A stretch of DNA of 64,000 nucleotides, taken from NCBI GenBank assembly GCA_949775045.1, contig OX459100.1, forward strand, positions 11,666,086-11,730,085. Direction: 5' to 3'. The notes beneath the pieces were generated by a model. The model made no database searches, was not told the DNA's origin, and saw nothing but the letters and a program-made list of their open reading frames with translations. A program made the position numbers and the translations under genes. Shown piece after piece: positions 12,401-21,017 of this stretch (position 1 is the stretch's first letter; the number at the start of each line of letters is the position of its first letter). Source of the DNA: Metridium senile. Its lineage: Eukaryota; Cnidaria; Anthozoa; Actiniaria; Metridiidae.

Positions 12401-15400
12401 ACCTTCTAAAATCATACCAACCAAGGCTCTAAGGGACGATGGAATACTGTGTTCTTGACATTCATCAAGAAAGGACCCATTGAATGGCTTATTCTTGAAA
12501 GCAAAGATATTTCTTCTAATAATTCGTGCGGCTCTTGCAAGATGTAATGCTTCAGACTCAAAATCTTGGTTACATGCTTTCAATAATGCCTCACCCACAT
12601 CTTCTTTGAATGCTATCAAGATATCTCTTCCTTTCTTATATGACACGACTTCTGGCATTTCACGTAAAAGTTTCTCCTTCAAGCGAGTACTGTGTATTCT
12701 TGAGTTTTGGTCTACCCCCAGCCCATCGAGAATAGCTGAGTACTTTTTGCTTAAGTCTGCTAGGGTAAACACTGGCAGTGTGTCGTTGTTATCTCTGCAT
12801 TCTTCCATATACGACACAACTTCCGCAAAAGCAATTGCATACAAGTGGCTGGTATTCTGATCCTGAATGTCAGATAGTTTTGCTCTTGCTCGATTATAGA
12901 AGGATACTATGCATTTACTGTGATAAACAGCGTCAATTGCTACCATGTCCCCACCAGCCAATTTTGAAAGAAGTCTTCTGTCTTGAAGTTCAATTGCATA
13001 TGTTCTAACTTTTTGATCAATTTCAAGAGTCGATGCTTTGTGAAGTTTACCTTCGGACCCATCGCAAAACAAACACTGTTCATTATTTTGTTGTTCTGGA
13101 ATACAACCATATGATCGTCGTGTTTTAACTGGAATCGCACATTCTTCATCACTATCATTTTCTCTATTTCTCTTTTGCGCTCTTTTAAATTCTGTGCTAT
13201 TTATCTTGTTACGACAGGATTTATGCCAAACTGCTTTATTGTGAATTAGAGTACTCTCGATACCAGATCCATCATCAAAGTCCTTTATGTCAAAACTAAA
13301 GGGCTTAACGTCTAGTTCATCAAACTGGGAGAGGCTATCAGAGAGTGATTTGTAACCAGCACCGATGTCCTTCCGTTTAGAATTTGCTGGACAAACAAGG
13401 GGTTCATAGCTCTTTTGTTGGCAAAGGATGCATAGATTCCAGCGAATTTCCCTTTCAGTATACTTCTGGCTTTCAGTACAGGAACGCTCTTGGACAGATG
13501 ACTTCACAATTTTACAAACTTTCTGCATAAATACTTTGACAAGATCTATAATCATTCGTAAATAAAATATTAGCTTAATAACTAATCAAAATTCTATTAC
13601 CAATTCAACTGATATTTTTTTCACTTACCTTATAAATATGATAACGACTTAAAGAACATGCTTGTTTTGTTGTAAGTAAAATGTCTGCATAAATACTTTG
13701 ACAGGATCTATAATCATTCGTAAAAGAAACTATTAGCTATAGCTTCATGACTAATCACAATTCTACTATCAATTTAACTATTTTTTTTTCAATTACCTTA
13801 TAAATAAAACGACTTAAAGAACATGCTTGTTTTGTTGTAAGTGAAACTTTCTGCATAAATAATCTGACAGGATCTACAATCATTCGTAAATAAAATATTA
13901 GCTTGATGACTTATCACAATTGTACTACCAATTCAACTGATTTTATTTCACTCACCTTATAAATATATCGACTTAAAGAACATGTTTTGTTGTAAGTGAA
14001 ACTTTCTGCATAAATAATTTGACAGGATCTATAATCATTCGTAAAAGAAACTATTAGCTTGATAACTAATCACAATTCTACTACCTATTAGACTCAAATA
14101 TGTTCATGGCAAAGGATATCGATTATTATATTTCATTCATTTGTATCGAAGATTGGCCTGGAAGAACACGTAGAATAATCTCGGTGAAATAGGACTTTAT
14201 AGTTCAAGTTTAAAGTTTAGTTGAAGTAATTTATAAAATAATATTCACATAAACCATTAAGAATTCAAGCAACAATGTAAACTTATCACCTACCTCAACA
14301 TAAAAGCACTTACAGAGTTTGTAAAGTTGTTCACAACATGGCCGCCATGACAGTTTGCAAAATTAGGTTCCAGGCTCCGGAGAGAAAATACGCAGAAATA
14401 ACCTGGAACCTAATATAGCACAGGTCTGTATTTTTTTTGTAATTAAGTGATTTAGCAAGGCAAAAAATCCTATGCATGTTTAAAATGTGTTTTTATATAT
14501 ATTATTTTCTTTATTAAAAATCGTTTTCATTTTAATAAATAAAATACGATAAAATTATATAAGTATTACAAATTATTTCATAATTATCATTAATAACTTA
14601 ATATAAATCCATAAAGTTCAATTTTATTTGTTTATACAATTTTCTTGATTAAAAATTGCAAAGAAAAATGCCTTAATACTTTCATTTCTTTTGTTTTTTA
14701 CGTTTTCCGGAAATCAGCCATCTTGGATTACGTCATCACCGGAAATGACGTCACATGCATATTTCAGTGATGCCTCTATATCCTAAATTAATCAGTGCTC
14801 AAATCTCTATCATTTGGCCAAGTTTCATGCTTTTATCACAAAGTGCACAATTCGGGACATTTTTTGAGCTTATCCACTGGACTAATTAGAGAAAAAAAGC
14901 CTACACCACACAACAAGACGGATAACTTATACACCGTGAAAAGAGAGTGTTACTATAAAAAAATTAATGGTAACTTATACACCGTAAAAAGAGAGTGTTA
15001 CTTACTGTAAAAATGGTAACTTATGCATCGTAAAAAGAGAGTGTTACTTACTGTAAAAATGGTAACTTATATATAAATAATAGTCTGACTAGTATATTGC
15101 TATGACATTATAATCGTTTAAAGACAGTTGATAGAATATGCCATCTTTAGTTAGTGTAGCTATTTTACAGCTGTCAACCTTTGCATTTAACCTTTCGATT
15201 TTTAATGAATATCCCCAGACGTAACTGGCAGTAAGGCCAAGTGACATTTCACATGCAGAGATCTAGCTTTTGTTTCTCAAAGATATAGAGGCATTGTAGA
15301 CAAGGGAAGGACGACAGGATGGTCAAACAAAATGGTGCAATACTTTTCACTTTAGTGATATCATTTCTATTTCATCTAATCGATAAGAATCATAAAGATT

Positions 15401-18400
15401 GAGGCTTAAGTATTTTTTTCTTTGAGATTTTTAGTGGATAGATAGATACACCTACTTGCAAGAAAGTTGACATACGAAAAAGAACATTTGTATTTAGTGT
15501 GTTAGGAATAAATTAAAAGTACAAAAGAAAGATTACAGCTTCAGTGATCATCTTTTGTACTTTTAATTTATTTCTAACCCACTAAATACAGATGTTCTTT
15601 TTTCGTATGACAACGTTCTTGCAAGTAGGTGTAGATAGATAGATTTATTTCAAAAAACATTGCAGCCCGAAGGCTGAATTACGCTTAAGTTACATAATAT
15701 AATATAAAAATATAAGAATATATAAAATAGTAAGAATATTAATTAGAAAAAAGGTGTCTATGTACATTAAAATTTTAGTATTACTAAATCACTTTGTGTA
15801 GGAATTACATGAATTAAAATTTATGAAGATGAACTGGGTTCTTTTTGTTGAAGTTCTAGTGTTGTCGAATGTCTTTAAAATTGTAAGGGCACGTGAATTT
15901 CTTTGGTAATAGTTTGTTCAGTTTATGTTCGGGTTTACATGTGTCATTGAACAACTTGGAAGTGATTAGTATAATATCTCACCCTGCATGAACTGGAAGG
16001 AGTACAAAAACGGTCTCTGTCGATCAAACTCAAACCCGAACTCAAAATATTTAAGCGTACATACTTTTAACTATATCATAAACTACTTTGTGTGTTATAT
16101 TTTGCTGAAGTTTGTCCCCTTCCCCCACAGATTGCTTCGATGTGACGTCATAGCGAAAAAGGGCGATTTTTCAGTCAATATGAACCAAAAAGGTTCTTTA
16201 TTAGCATTTATCTAATCAACAAACCTAGCACGACATATCTCAGTGAACCAAGAATATCATAATGAGTTAAGATAAAAATAAGTTCATGGAAAGTCTAAAT
16301 ATAGGTTATTTACCGGCCGGGAGGTCCGGATAGGGCAAAACTGTGCCCGAGGTCTTGAATTTACGGCTCGAGGCCTCTGGGCCGAGGGCCGTAAATTCAA
16401 GACCAAGGGCACAGTTTTGCCCTATCCGGACCTCCCGGCCGGTCACGCACGAAAAAAAAAATAATAGAGTTTATCATGTATTTCAGCCAAATCTTCACAA
16501 GGCAGAACATCAAATGCAAGGTAATAATTATGGAATTGCATTGATAATGGCCAGGAAAGATGATGGTGATGGTAAAGATGATGACGATCAGTGATGATGG
16601 TTATAATGATGATGATGAATAATGGATGATGATGATGTGATGAATGACATGACGATGATGATGATGATGATGATGAATATTCATGGTATATAACGTATGG
16701 AATCACAGCCGACAAAAAGTGAAAATTAGGATACAAAGCTATTATTTTGATCGTTCTAAATTGTTCTTTTCAGTCAGCAGTGTACTCCATCTGCATATTC
16801 CCTATTCACAGCCAGTTGCCATCGCTACTACAACCACAGCACCGGTATCTGTAAAGCCTCCATCCCTGCCAGCGCATGGATTTACGTAGACGTAAAACAG
16901 CAACTCAAACACGAACAGATAATGAGGACAATACGAGCAAAGAAATCTTTCTTTGGCAGATTGAATATGCCCAACCCTGCAGCGTTACAGCAGAATCGTT
17001 GTTTTAAAATCATTCATGACATGTATTGTCATCATTACTTTCCACGTTGTGATGTGACGTCAAATATCACTCAACCCCAGGCTATTTGCAGGTGAGTAGG
17101 ATGGAAAGACCTGGTTCATAGTTGTTCAATTAGCTTCAATTGTTTGATAACTGGTGTACATTCCTTTCTGCCTTTTTTTACTCCGACGAAGGGCTAAAGT
17201 TTGAAACGTCAGTAAAGTCAAGTCTACATTTTTTTTACAGTGTTACAAATTTCATGCTCGATCAAAACGTCAGTAAAGTAAAGTCTACATTTTTAAAATT
17301 TCATCCTATTACCTATTGTTTATATCAAACACCGACGCAGCCTATACTAGTTTACTCGCTAGTTTCCATTTACATTCCTTAAATTACCGCGAGCTGTAGT
17401 CAAATTCTAAAGAATATATTACACGTTATCAAGGCTGAGGTTGATCGACCAGAACCGTGAAAAGATCTATTCTCAGTTTTTCACAGTTCCGTCCAGTGAT
17501 CGCGAATGATAGTTCCAAGTCGAGGTCGGAGCTGTTGCGCATGATAAATTACAGTTTTGATATATTTTGCAACTCCAACCTCGACTTGGAACTATTATTC
17601 ATTGTCACTGACCGGAAGCTCTGAACGGAAATTTGAAAAGGTCTATTGTTCGAATAGCATGATAAATTAAAGCCGCAGTTTTTACTAATACATTTTTCCA
17701 TACCAACATAATACCCCCCTTGACAGTTCCCTGCGCCATCTTGAAAGGTAGCCGAGCCTTTGCATTGCAGCGAGACGAACGTTGAGCTTGCAATGATAGA
17801 GACACGTGAATAATTGCCCCGCGAGGTGTTAAAAGTTCTCTATCATTGCAAGCTCAATGTTCGTCTCGCTACGATGCAAATGCCTGGCTACCTTTCAAGA
17901 TGGCACCGGGAACTGTGAAGTAGACTTGTGTCTATATATAACGATACTAATGCACATATTGTAGTATTATTAAAATGAATTAAAAGGGTTGATATTCTCA
18001 TTTGTTGCCCAGGGAGGCGTGCGAGATGCTCAACTTCATGTGTAAAACAGAATGGATGAGACTAATGAAAACCTATACCGGTGTCACGTGGTCTGCGCAG
18101 GATGATATCGGAGAAAAGATGGACGAACACGATGACAAATTAAACAGTTATTCCACCAAGAATATTCTCATGAATTGTAAAGGACTGCCAAGAATGGATG
18201 GGCCTGATACACCTGAATGCTTTATAGCTCCAGAACTACTATGTAGGTAACACAAGGAAACTATATAACGATAATTAACAGAGGGGTAGTAACTGAACAG
18301 AGAATCCGAACAACGGGAAAGAAGAAACACAGAGACTACACATTAAATCCATAGAGTTTTGAAAAGGGTGGTAATATTCCCCTTCACAGTTCCCTGCGCC

Positions 18401-20294
18401 ATCTTGAAAGGTAGCCGGGCCTTTGCATCGAGGCGAGACCAACGTTGAGCTTGCATATGATCAACACCTCGCGGGACAATTATTCGCGTGCCTCTATATC
18501 GTTTCAAGCTCAATGTTCGTCTCACTTCGATGCAAAGGCCCGGCTATCTTTCAAGATGGCGCAGGAAACTGTGAAGGGGACTATTTATAGGGATTTCAGG
18601 GTTTTCATAGGCAATTGATCATAGGGTTTTTATATGGTTTTCGTAGGGAATTCATATGGATTTCATAGGGATCTCACAGGTTATTCAAAGGTTCTTCATA
18701 GGTAGTACGCAAGGTATTTTAGTAGTAATATGATATACTTTGTTGTTTTTCAGATGCTAAAACTACTATCGAGATTATGAATGGTATGTAAAGCTTGAAG
18801 TAAAACTACATTGATCTGTACGTGCATAATATAATTCAGTATATATAATAGAGCGTTTTCGTATAACCCACTTTTAAAATGCAAATGAGCATATGTATAA
18901 AATAACATGCTAATGAGGTGTGGGTGTAGCTATTTGCTTTCTTTTTTCTTTGAACCACAAGCCATTGTTAAAATTATTGGTAAAAATGGTTTGTAGGATA
19001 TCCATAACTGTTTTCGTTGTTTTATTTTGATTATTTTAAGCCGAGAGCGCAACCAATTGAAGCAGTTTGCTACACTCACACCTAATTAGAATGTTATTCT
19101 ACACATATTCTCATTTGCATTTTGAAAGTGGGTTATACGAAAACGCTCTAATAATAATAGAACGAATGAAAATATATGTAATGTAACCTACAACGTCATT
19201 TCTCAGGCTCATCCTATGACTGTTTCTATGGTAATGGCTACGCCTATCGAGGAAATGTCTCGGTCACGAGGTCTGGGTACCAATGTCAATCATGGTCGGC
19301 CCAGTGCCCTCACCGTCATTTTCGTACACCTGATAAGTATCAAGAACTAGTTGGGATGGGCAATGAATGCCGGAACCCTGGTCACCAAGCTCCAAACGGT
19401 CCTTGGTGCTATACTACGGACCCGGATGTCAGATGGGAGTACTGCAATATTACTCGCTGCAAATATGGTGAGTTTGACCAAATATGGCATTGAACAACGT
19501 GGGGGGGATAGTTCTTAGAAAGGCACGAACATTTCATTTTTAGAATCGCTGATCAATTAAACGCCTGCAGTCTTTCCAAACAGCGGTCGCGTTATCGGTT
19601 AATCCGCTGACCACGTAAACAGTTTATATCGTCAATTCGCCAAAGAAAAATAATTCGGTTGAAGCTCTTTGAAGAATCGTTTATCAAGGTCAACACGTCG
19701 TGATTCCTCGCTTTGTGATGTTATCGAAGTTTAGAAAGCAAGAAGAGTAACCTTATATAAATGTGAAAGATGTAATTAATGAAGTATTTTATTTGATCGT
19801 TGGCGTTAATTATTCTAGTTGTTATAGACTGGTATGGACTGCATTGGTTGTTAAATGAAACTAACTGACGTTTCGGGGCCTTACTCTACAATCATGTGCA
19901 AAATACCTTGGAACATTATCTGGTTTTTACATTGAAAATATTCCAACAACATTTTTTCGTTTCCCCCTCTCCCCCTTATCAATGTTGAGTTTTGGGACCA
20001 ATCAACATTGCTCAGTTGGGAAGGGGGTTTGCAAATCAAATCGATACATTTTGTATATTTTTTAAAACTCAAACAAAAACGCTCATAAAAATGTGACAAT
20101 GTCCCAACAATTTTGCACATGATTTTAGCTTAGTCTATGCAAAAGTGAGACTATATAATAAAGCTAGGCATTTATCAACATTTTTTTTAATTTTCTTGGC
20201 AGATAAATCACCTGATTACGTCATCAGTTTAAATCAAGTACACCATCCACATCAGCATAAAGGAAATATAACAGGGGCACAAAACAAAGGATAA
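6426..20294 (+). CDS. Secreted ROR-type cysteine-rich-domain plus kringle protein, seven exons
   Basis: Exons 6426-6525, 16487-16520, 16774-17091, 18013-18242, 18754-18783, 19207-19467 and 20203-20294 join with consistent phases and GT/AG borders into 1065 nt (354 aa plus TAA). Residues 1-20 (MSPKLVILVVLSACVVKGKP) read as a signal peptide, followed by a Ser/Thr linker. Residues about 48-222 form a Frizzled/ROR-like CRD: Cys-rich, with IYVDVKQQ, CFKIIHDMYCHHYFPRCD and REACEMLNFMC. Residues 243-322 are a kringle: YRGNVSVTRSGYQCQSW, CRNPG, GPWCYT, CNITRC. The ROR receptor family pairs these two domains, usually followed by a membrane segment and tyrosine kinase. Here a 30-residue His-rich tail and a stop follow, so a secreted, possibly Wnt-binding, protein is inferred. 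Odd points: I count 11 Cys in the CRD (usually 10) and 7 in the kringle (usually 6). Intron 1 is about 10 kb and contains the 8126-14885 element. Exons 1 and 2 are the least certain. Confidence 0.85.
6612..7010 (+). repeat. 70-bp tandem array, decaying at its 3' end
   Basis: GTAAAAATGTACGATAACTA recurs at 6615, 6685 and 6755 and, with changes, near 6820 and 6985, followed each time by GTTAAACTAG and GTTT..GAGGAAAC. It lies in intron 1 of the CRD-kringle gene. Confidence 0.85.
7506..7671. mobile_element. Short MITE with TTATCCACTGGATAA core
   Basis: Begins GGGACCAGTTGTATGATATG and ends with the inverted counterpart (GGCTTTGTACAACTGGCCCC). Inside are TTATCCACTGGATAA and TTATCCGTTGGATA. A related but more diverged element lies at 24665-24812. 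Confidence 0.6.
7741..7822 (+). repeat. Single end of the 271-676 inverted-repeat element
   Basis: TATCTAGTACAGC followed by CAAAAGGCGCATTTGTACAG and GCTCAGCCTC matches the arm at 291-350. No second arm is nearby. The rest of 7023-8125 shows nothing I recognise. Confidence 0.55.
8126..8640. repeat. Left terminal inverted repeat plus two tandem subterminal copies
   Basis: Three head-to-tail copies, each running GTGCACTTGATGATA, AAACTTGG.A.GAAT, ATAGAGGCAT and TGACGTCATTTCC. They start near 8126, 8310 and 8490; only the first has the outer TTAGTCCGGTGGATAAGC. Each holds a palindromic TGACGTCA, the CRE/ATF-type site. Confidence 0.85.
8930..13528 (-). CDS. Element-encoded protein: paired zinc modules, XPG/PIN-like motifs, C-terminal CXC cluster
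   Basis: 1532 codons from an ATG at 13528. The frame is open to an ATG at 13555, but that one lies upstream of a likely splice acceptor (AG at 13546-13547 on the - strand). Numbering from the upstream ATG: CILC (42-45) with WHKSC (to 114), and CLFC (161-164) with YHSKC (to 215), look like two CxxC-HxxC zinc modules. Near the C-terminus come NHEEADSRL (about 1276), RTVDTDVFVLA (1301) and FHALTGCD (D1363). Their order, acidic residues and spacing recall the XPG/FEN I-region (EAEA, DxD, LGxD), so a metal-dependent nuclease fold is inferred. Residues about 1509-1540 (CSCKKACRGLCKCFKAGLQC and on) are a tesmin/TSO1-like CXC cysteine cluster, probably zinc- and DNA-binding. The middle is unrecognised. 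Intact reading frame over 4.6 kb suggests recent activity or selection. Function unproven. Confidence 0.8.
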   Translation of the reverse strand: MQKVCKIVKSSVQERSCTESQKYTEREIRWNLCILCQQKSYEPLVCPANSKRKDIGAGYKSLSDSLSQFDELDVKPFSFDIKDFDDGSGIESTLIHNKAVWHKSCRNKINSTEFKRAQKRNRENDSDEECAIPVKTRRSYGCIPEQQNNEQCLFCDGSEGKLHKASTLEIDQKVRTYAIELQDRRLLSKLAGGDMVAIDAVYHSKCIVSFYNRARAKLSDIQDQNTSHLYAIAFAEVVSYMEECRDNNDTLPVFTLADLSKKYSAILDGLGVDQNSRIHSTRLKEKLLREMPEVVSYKKGRDILIAFKEDVGEALLKACNQDFESEALHLARAARIIRRNIFAFKNKPFNGSFLDECQEHSIPSSLRALVGMILEGPCPDIESADDTDSQAGLAISQLISFNCVKHKRDTTATAESKQVMPRHNRERETPLPLYVGLKIYSAKRSKTLIDTMFRLGLSISYDRVLSISTDIANSVCNRFDQEGVVCPPALRGDLFTTAALDNIDHNPSATTAKDSFHGTAISLAQHRTTNNDGFDRGTNVIMETAVRAKTVKELPESYKNIPPAVLKTKDLVVPKFIGPALPDIVDHSPAFAMKEIEWFQNVISLYGNDQLSKSEFITWAASYASLQQELTSPVDNLALLPLFLEEAHSVAMIRHGMNIVNRIVQHINPGQTPVIAMDQPLFAIAKQIQWDMPNNSLGEDRYVVMFRGLHIEIAAFKALGGLLDGTGWVNTIVNADIASSGTADSFLKVSHLAKTRRAHQVTAAALCILQQQAYGTYKASYQDCTTTPLSFDKWCEKMSSEQPQFHFWLQVLEFQSLVLEIVRATREGNFTNYVQSLKCLMPWMFALDRVNYSRWLSVHIRDMAMLPTAHPDVYQKFCSGAFVVHKSPNPFSAIALDHAHEQENASIKGDGGAVGLTESPAALRRWMIGGPELSRMINEYEGQLRREKNQQKRHHEQVPSIQNAFLKNVKNLVNVIDDLGNPFKEDSGDLLVLDSKDIMPTEVVESLKNIQKIGKKQYNAFVNERIASQKISISEPIKLNKFPLFSRLPTTTASKTKAQIAALKDDCTLFSRLYIACQSREGDLKEFFKHENQPWPPSLSQYGQLRQGKKAELVRCLTGTSDGLTESPPVDVKIYDGAVLVQMLHPKTSVTFHDYTQTVFLSYIKAQLQSAQRVDIVWDVYKTDSLKASTREKRGTGARRRVALKVKIPPNWKSFLRVDDNKTELFQLLATELVKIDVTAKEVYSTHGNQVISNTVRENLESLQPCNHEEADSRLFLHAIDAATSHQKIMIRTVDTDVFVLAVSQMQRIPQKEVWLAFGMGKQFRFYAIHEIARTLGPQKSLALPVFHALTGCDTVSFFAGKSKKSAWDTWSVFPEVTSSFLEISTAPEQLSEDCTRKIERFVVLMYDRGSELTSVDESRQQLFCKNSRNLDRIPPSSSALKQHILRASYQGGHVWSKVHVTMPDLPSPADWGWELLDGQWRPVWSTLPQAQKICYELIHCSCKKACRGLCKCFKAGLQCTALCACSGDCYN
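13629..14028 (-). repeat. Tandem array of three exon-like units 5' of the element ORF
   Basis: On the - strand three units, 13956-14028 (73 bp), 13797-13873 (77 bp) and 13629-13707 (79 bp), each start after GATT(A/G)TAG or a variant and end TTTATAAG before GTGAG or GTAAG/GTAATT. The next AG leads into the ORF exon at 13545, whose first 20 or so bases match the units. Each unit contains TTTATGCAG, an ATG opening a short frame that stops within the unit, so the leader would carry repeated upstream ORFs if spliced. Confidence 0.65.
14921..15070 (-). repeat. 46-bp minisatellite, same unit as 47580-47890
   Basis: Three to four copies of GGTAACTTATACACCGTAAA and AAGAGAGTGTTACTTACTGT. The inverted form recurs about seven times at 47580-47890. 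It starts about 35 bp beyond the end of the 6.76-kb element. Confidence 0.85.
15446..15637. mobile_element. Hairpin MITE inserted in a GATA-type repeat
   Basis: Arms of about 85 bp (CACCTACTTGCAAG, ACATACGAAAAAGAACAT, TAAATTAAAAGTACAAAAG and complements) with a short loop near 15535. Both sides carry GATAGATAGAT. Confidence 0.8.
15640..16010 (-). mobile_element. LINE 3' end (minus strand)
   Basis: Read on -, the segment ends with TAATTCAGCCTTCGGGCTGC followed by AATAAATCTATC, a typical non-LTR retrotransposon tail. A similar tail lies at 39083-39130. No intact reading frame remains. Confidence 0.5.
16313..16442. repeat. GC-rich near-perfect palindrome
   Basis: CCGGCCGGGAGGTCCGGATA at 16313 is matched to its complement ending at 16442. 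The arms are about 60 bp around a short loop (GAGGCCTCTGGGCCGAG). Its GC content stands out sharply from the AT-rich intron. The same design (long arms, tiny loop) recurs at 31735-31870. It lies 44 bp before exon 2 of the CRD-kringle gene. Confidence 0.9.
16553..16680 (+). repeat. GAT/GATGAT microsatellite
   Basis: Degenerate GAT units with interruptions, in the intron after exon 2 of the CRD-kringle gene. Confidence 0.9.
17180..17700 (+). repeat. Composite dispersed module, copy 1
   Basis: 17180-17385 is the GACGAAGGGCTAAAG / CACCGACGCAGCC repeat. 17386-17700 then has AAATTACCGCGAGCTGTAGT, an inverted pair TTCCAAGTCGAGGT / ACCTCGACTTGGAA, and CATGATAAATTAAAGCC. The same two parts in the same order form 30098-30720. 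Confidence 0.8.
17704..17928. mobile_element. TIR-MITE of the TTCCCTGCGCCATC family, copy 1
   Basis: Arms of about 95 bp (GACAGTTCCCTGCGCCATCT, CTTTGCATTGCAGCGAGACG, GAGCTTGCAATGATAGAGAC) are inverted in the right half. Other copies: 18369-18588, 27369-27462 (half), 31952-33025 (with insertions) and 63830-64000 (cut by the window end). Confidence 0.88.
18369..18588. mobile_element. TIR-MITE of the TTCCCTGCGCCATC family, copy 2
   Basis: Left CCCCTTCACAGTTCCCTGCG and right CAGGAAACTGTGAAGGGGAC are inverted counterparts. It lies in the intron before the 30-bp exon of the CRD-kringle gene. A short-period run (TTCATAGGG variants) follows to about 18720. Confidence 0.88.
18849..19150. mobile_element. 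MITE with long terminal inverted repeats, flanked by TA
   Basis: TAGAGCGTTTTCGTATAACC at 18849 is mirrored by GGTTATACGAAAACGCTCTA ending at 19150. The arms extend through AAATGCAAATGAG. TA on both sides of GAGCG..CGCTC would suit a TA target duplication (Tc1/mariner-like), which is inference. Confidence 0.85.
19886..20128 (-). mobile_element. MITE-like element, copy B
   Basis: Reverse-orientation copy of 2363-2631, with the same ends (CTACAATCATGTGCAAAAT and TTTTGCACATGATTTTAG). It lies in the last intron of the CRD-kringle gene. Confidence 0.8.
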
Positions 20295-20379
20295 CACAAG
20301 AAGGGCCAAAAAAAGTTAGCAGGGGCTGAAAGACGAGATGGAAAAAAGTCCAAAATGTAGACAATAGGTCTTACTGAAT

Positions 20380-20660
20380 CAAGAATAAAATAAAGGCTCA
20401 AGAAAGGGAACGTGGTCACTGCGAGGGGGCGTAAAGGGGGAGGGAGGTATGATCGAGGGGGCGTAAGGGAGAGGGGTTGTTAACCGCAAAACCGCACAAA
20501 AAAATTGACAAAAAAACGCACAATCGCTCCTAAATTTGCTAAAAACCGCAACTGCAAGATTTGTAAAACCGCAGAATAGATAAATGAAAAGAACAGCAAA
20601 TTCGAACCAAAAATAACGCGAAACCGCATCACTGCAAAACCTCACGCCCCTTCATTATCG
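20380..20660 (-). repeat. Unclassified repeat-like segment rich in GCGGTTTT
   Basis: On - it shows TGCGGTTTCGCG, TTGCGGTTTTTAG and TTTGCGGTTTTGCGG, then TTACGCCCCCTCG twice. The open frame read from it has skewed composition with no domain, so I treat it as repeat. Confidence 0.4.
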
Positions 20661-20796
20661 ACAGAGAGGTTAATTCTAGATCTAATTCTTTTCTTGACAT
20701 TAGAAAAATAAAATTTACCATATGGTAGTCTATTTCTTATAGAATCTAGATTAGACATTGTAAAAAAATAGTATAAGTAAGGCTGAAATATGAATG

Positions 20797-21017
20797 GAAA
20801 CTAGCGAGTACACTAGTATAGGCTGCGTCGGTGTTTGATTTGAACGATAGGTAATATATTGAAATTTGTAACACCGTAAAAAATGTTGACTTAACTTTAC
20901 TATTCTTTATTTCAGTAAAGTTAATAAAGTCAACATTTTTTAAGGTGTTTCAAATTTCATTATATTACCTATGATTTAAACGATAGGTAATATAATGAAA
21001 TTTGTAACACCGTAAAA
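20797..21017. repeat. GACGCAGCC repeat in head-to-head arrangement
   Basis: The left half is the - orientation (GGAAACTAGCGAGTACACTA, GCTGCGTCGGTGTTTG), then the same family reads + and - again around 20900-21017 (GTAACACCGTAAAA). It looks like a rearranged foldback. Confidence 0.7.

Larger units (their letters stand above)
8126..14885 (-). mobile_element. 6.76-kb inverted-repeat-flanked element encoding a zinc/XPG-like/CXC protein
   Basis: The left end 8126-8300 and the right end 14702-14885 are inverted copies about 180 bp long. Both outer ends read TAGTCC(G/A)GTGGATAAGCT. Both then carry AATTGTGCACTT, GATAAAAGCA, GATATAGAGGCATC, GCATGTGACGTCATTTCCGG, TGATGACG, AATCCAAGATGG. The left end is followed by two more tandem, diverged copies (about 8310-8460 and 8490-8640). 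Between the ends lie one long ORF on - (8930-13528) and, 5' of it, a tandem array of exon-like units. This is the layout of an autonomous DNA transposon, although I could not define a target-site duplication. It sits antisense in intron 1 of the CRD-kringle gene. The superfamily is not recognised. Confidence 0.75.

Noticed and set aside
20379..20645. 88-codon minus-strand hydrophobic frame
   Set aside because: Driven by GCGGTTTT and poly-T composition within a repeat-like segment; no start or splice context.
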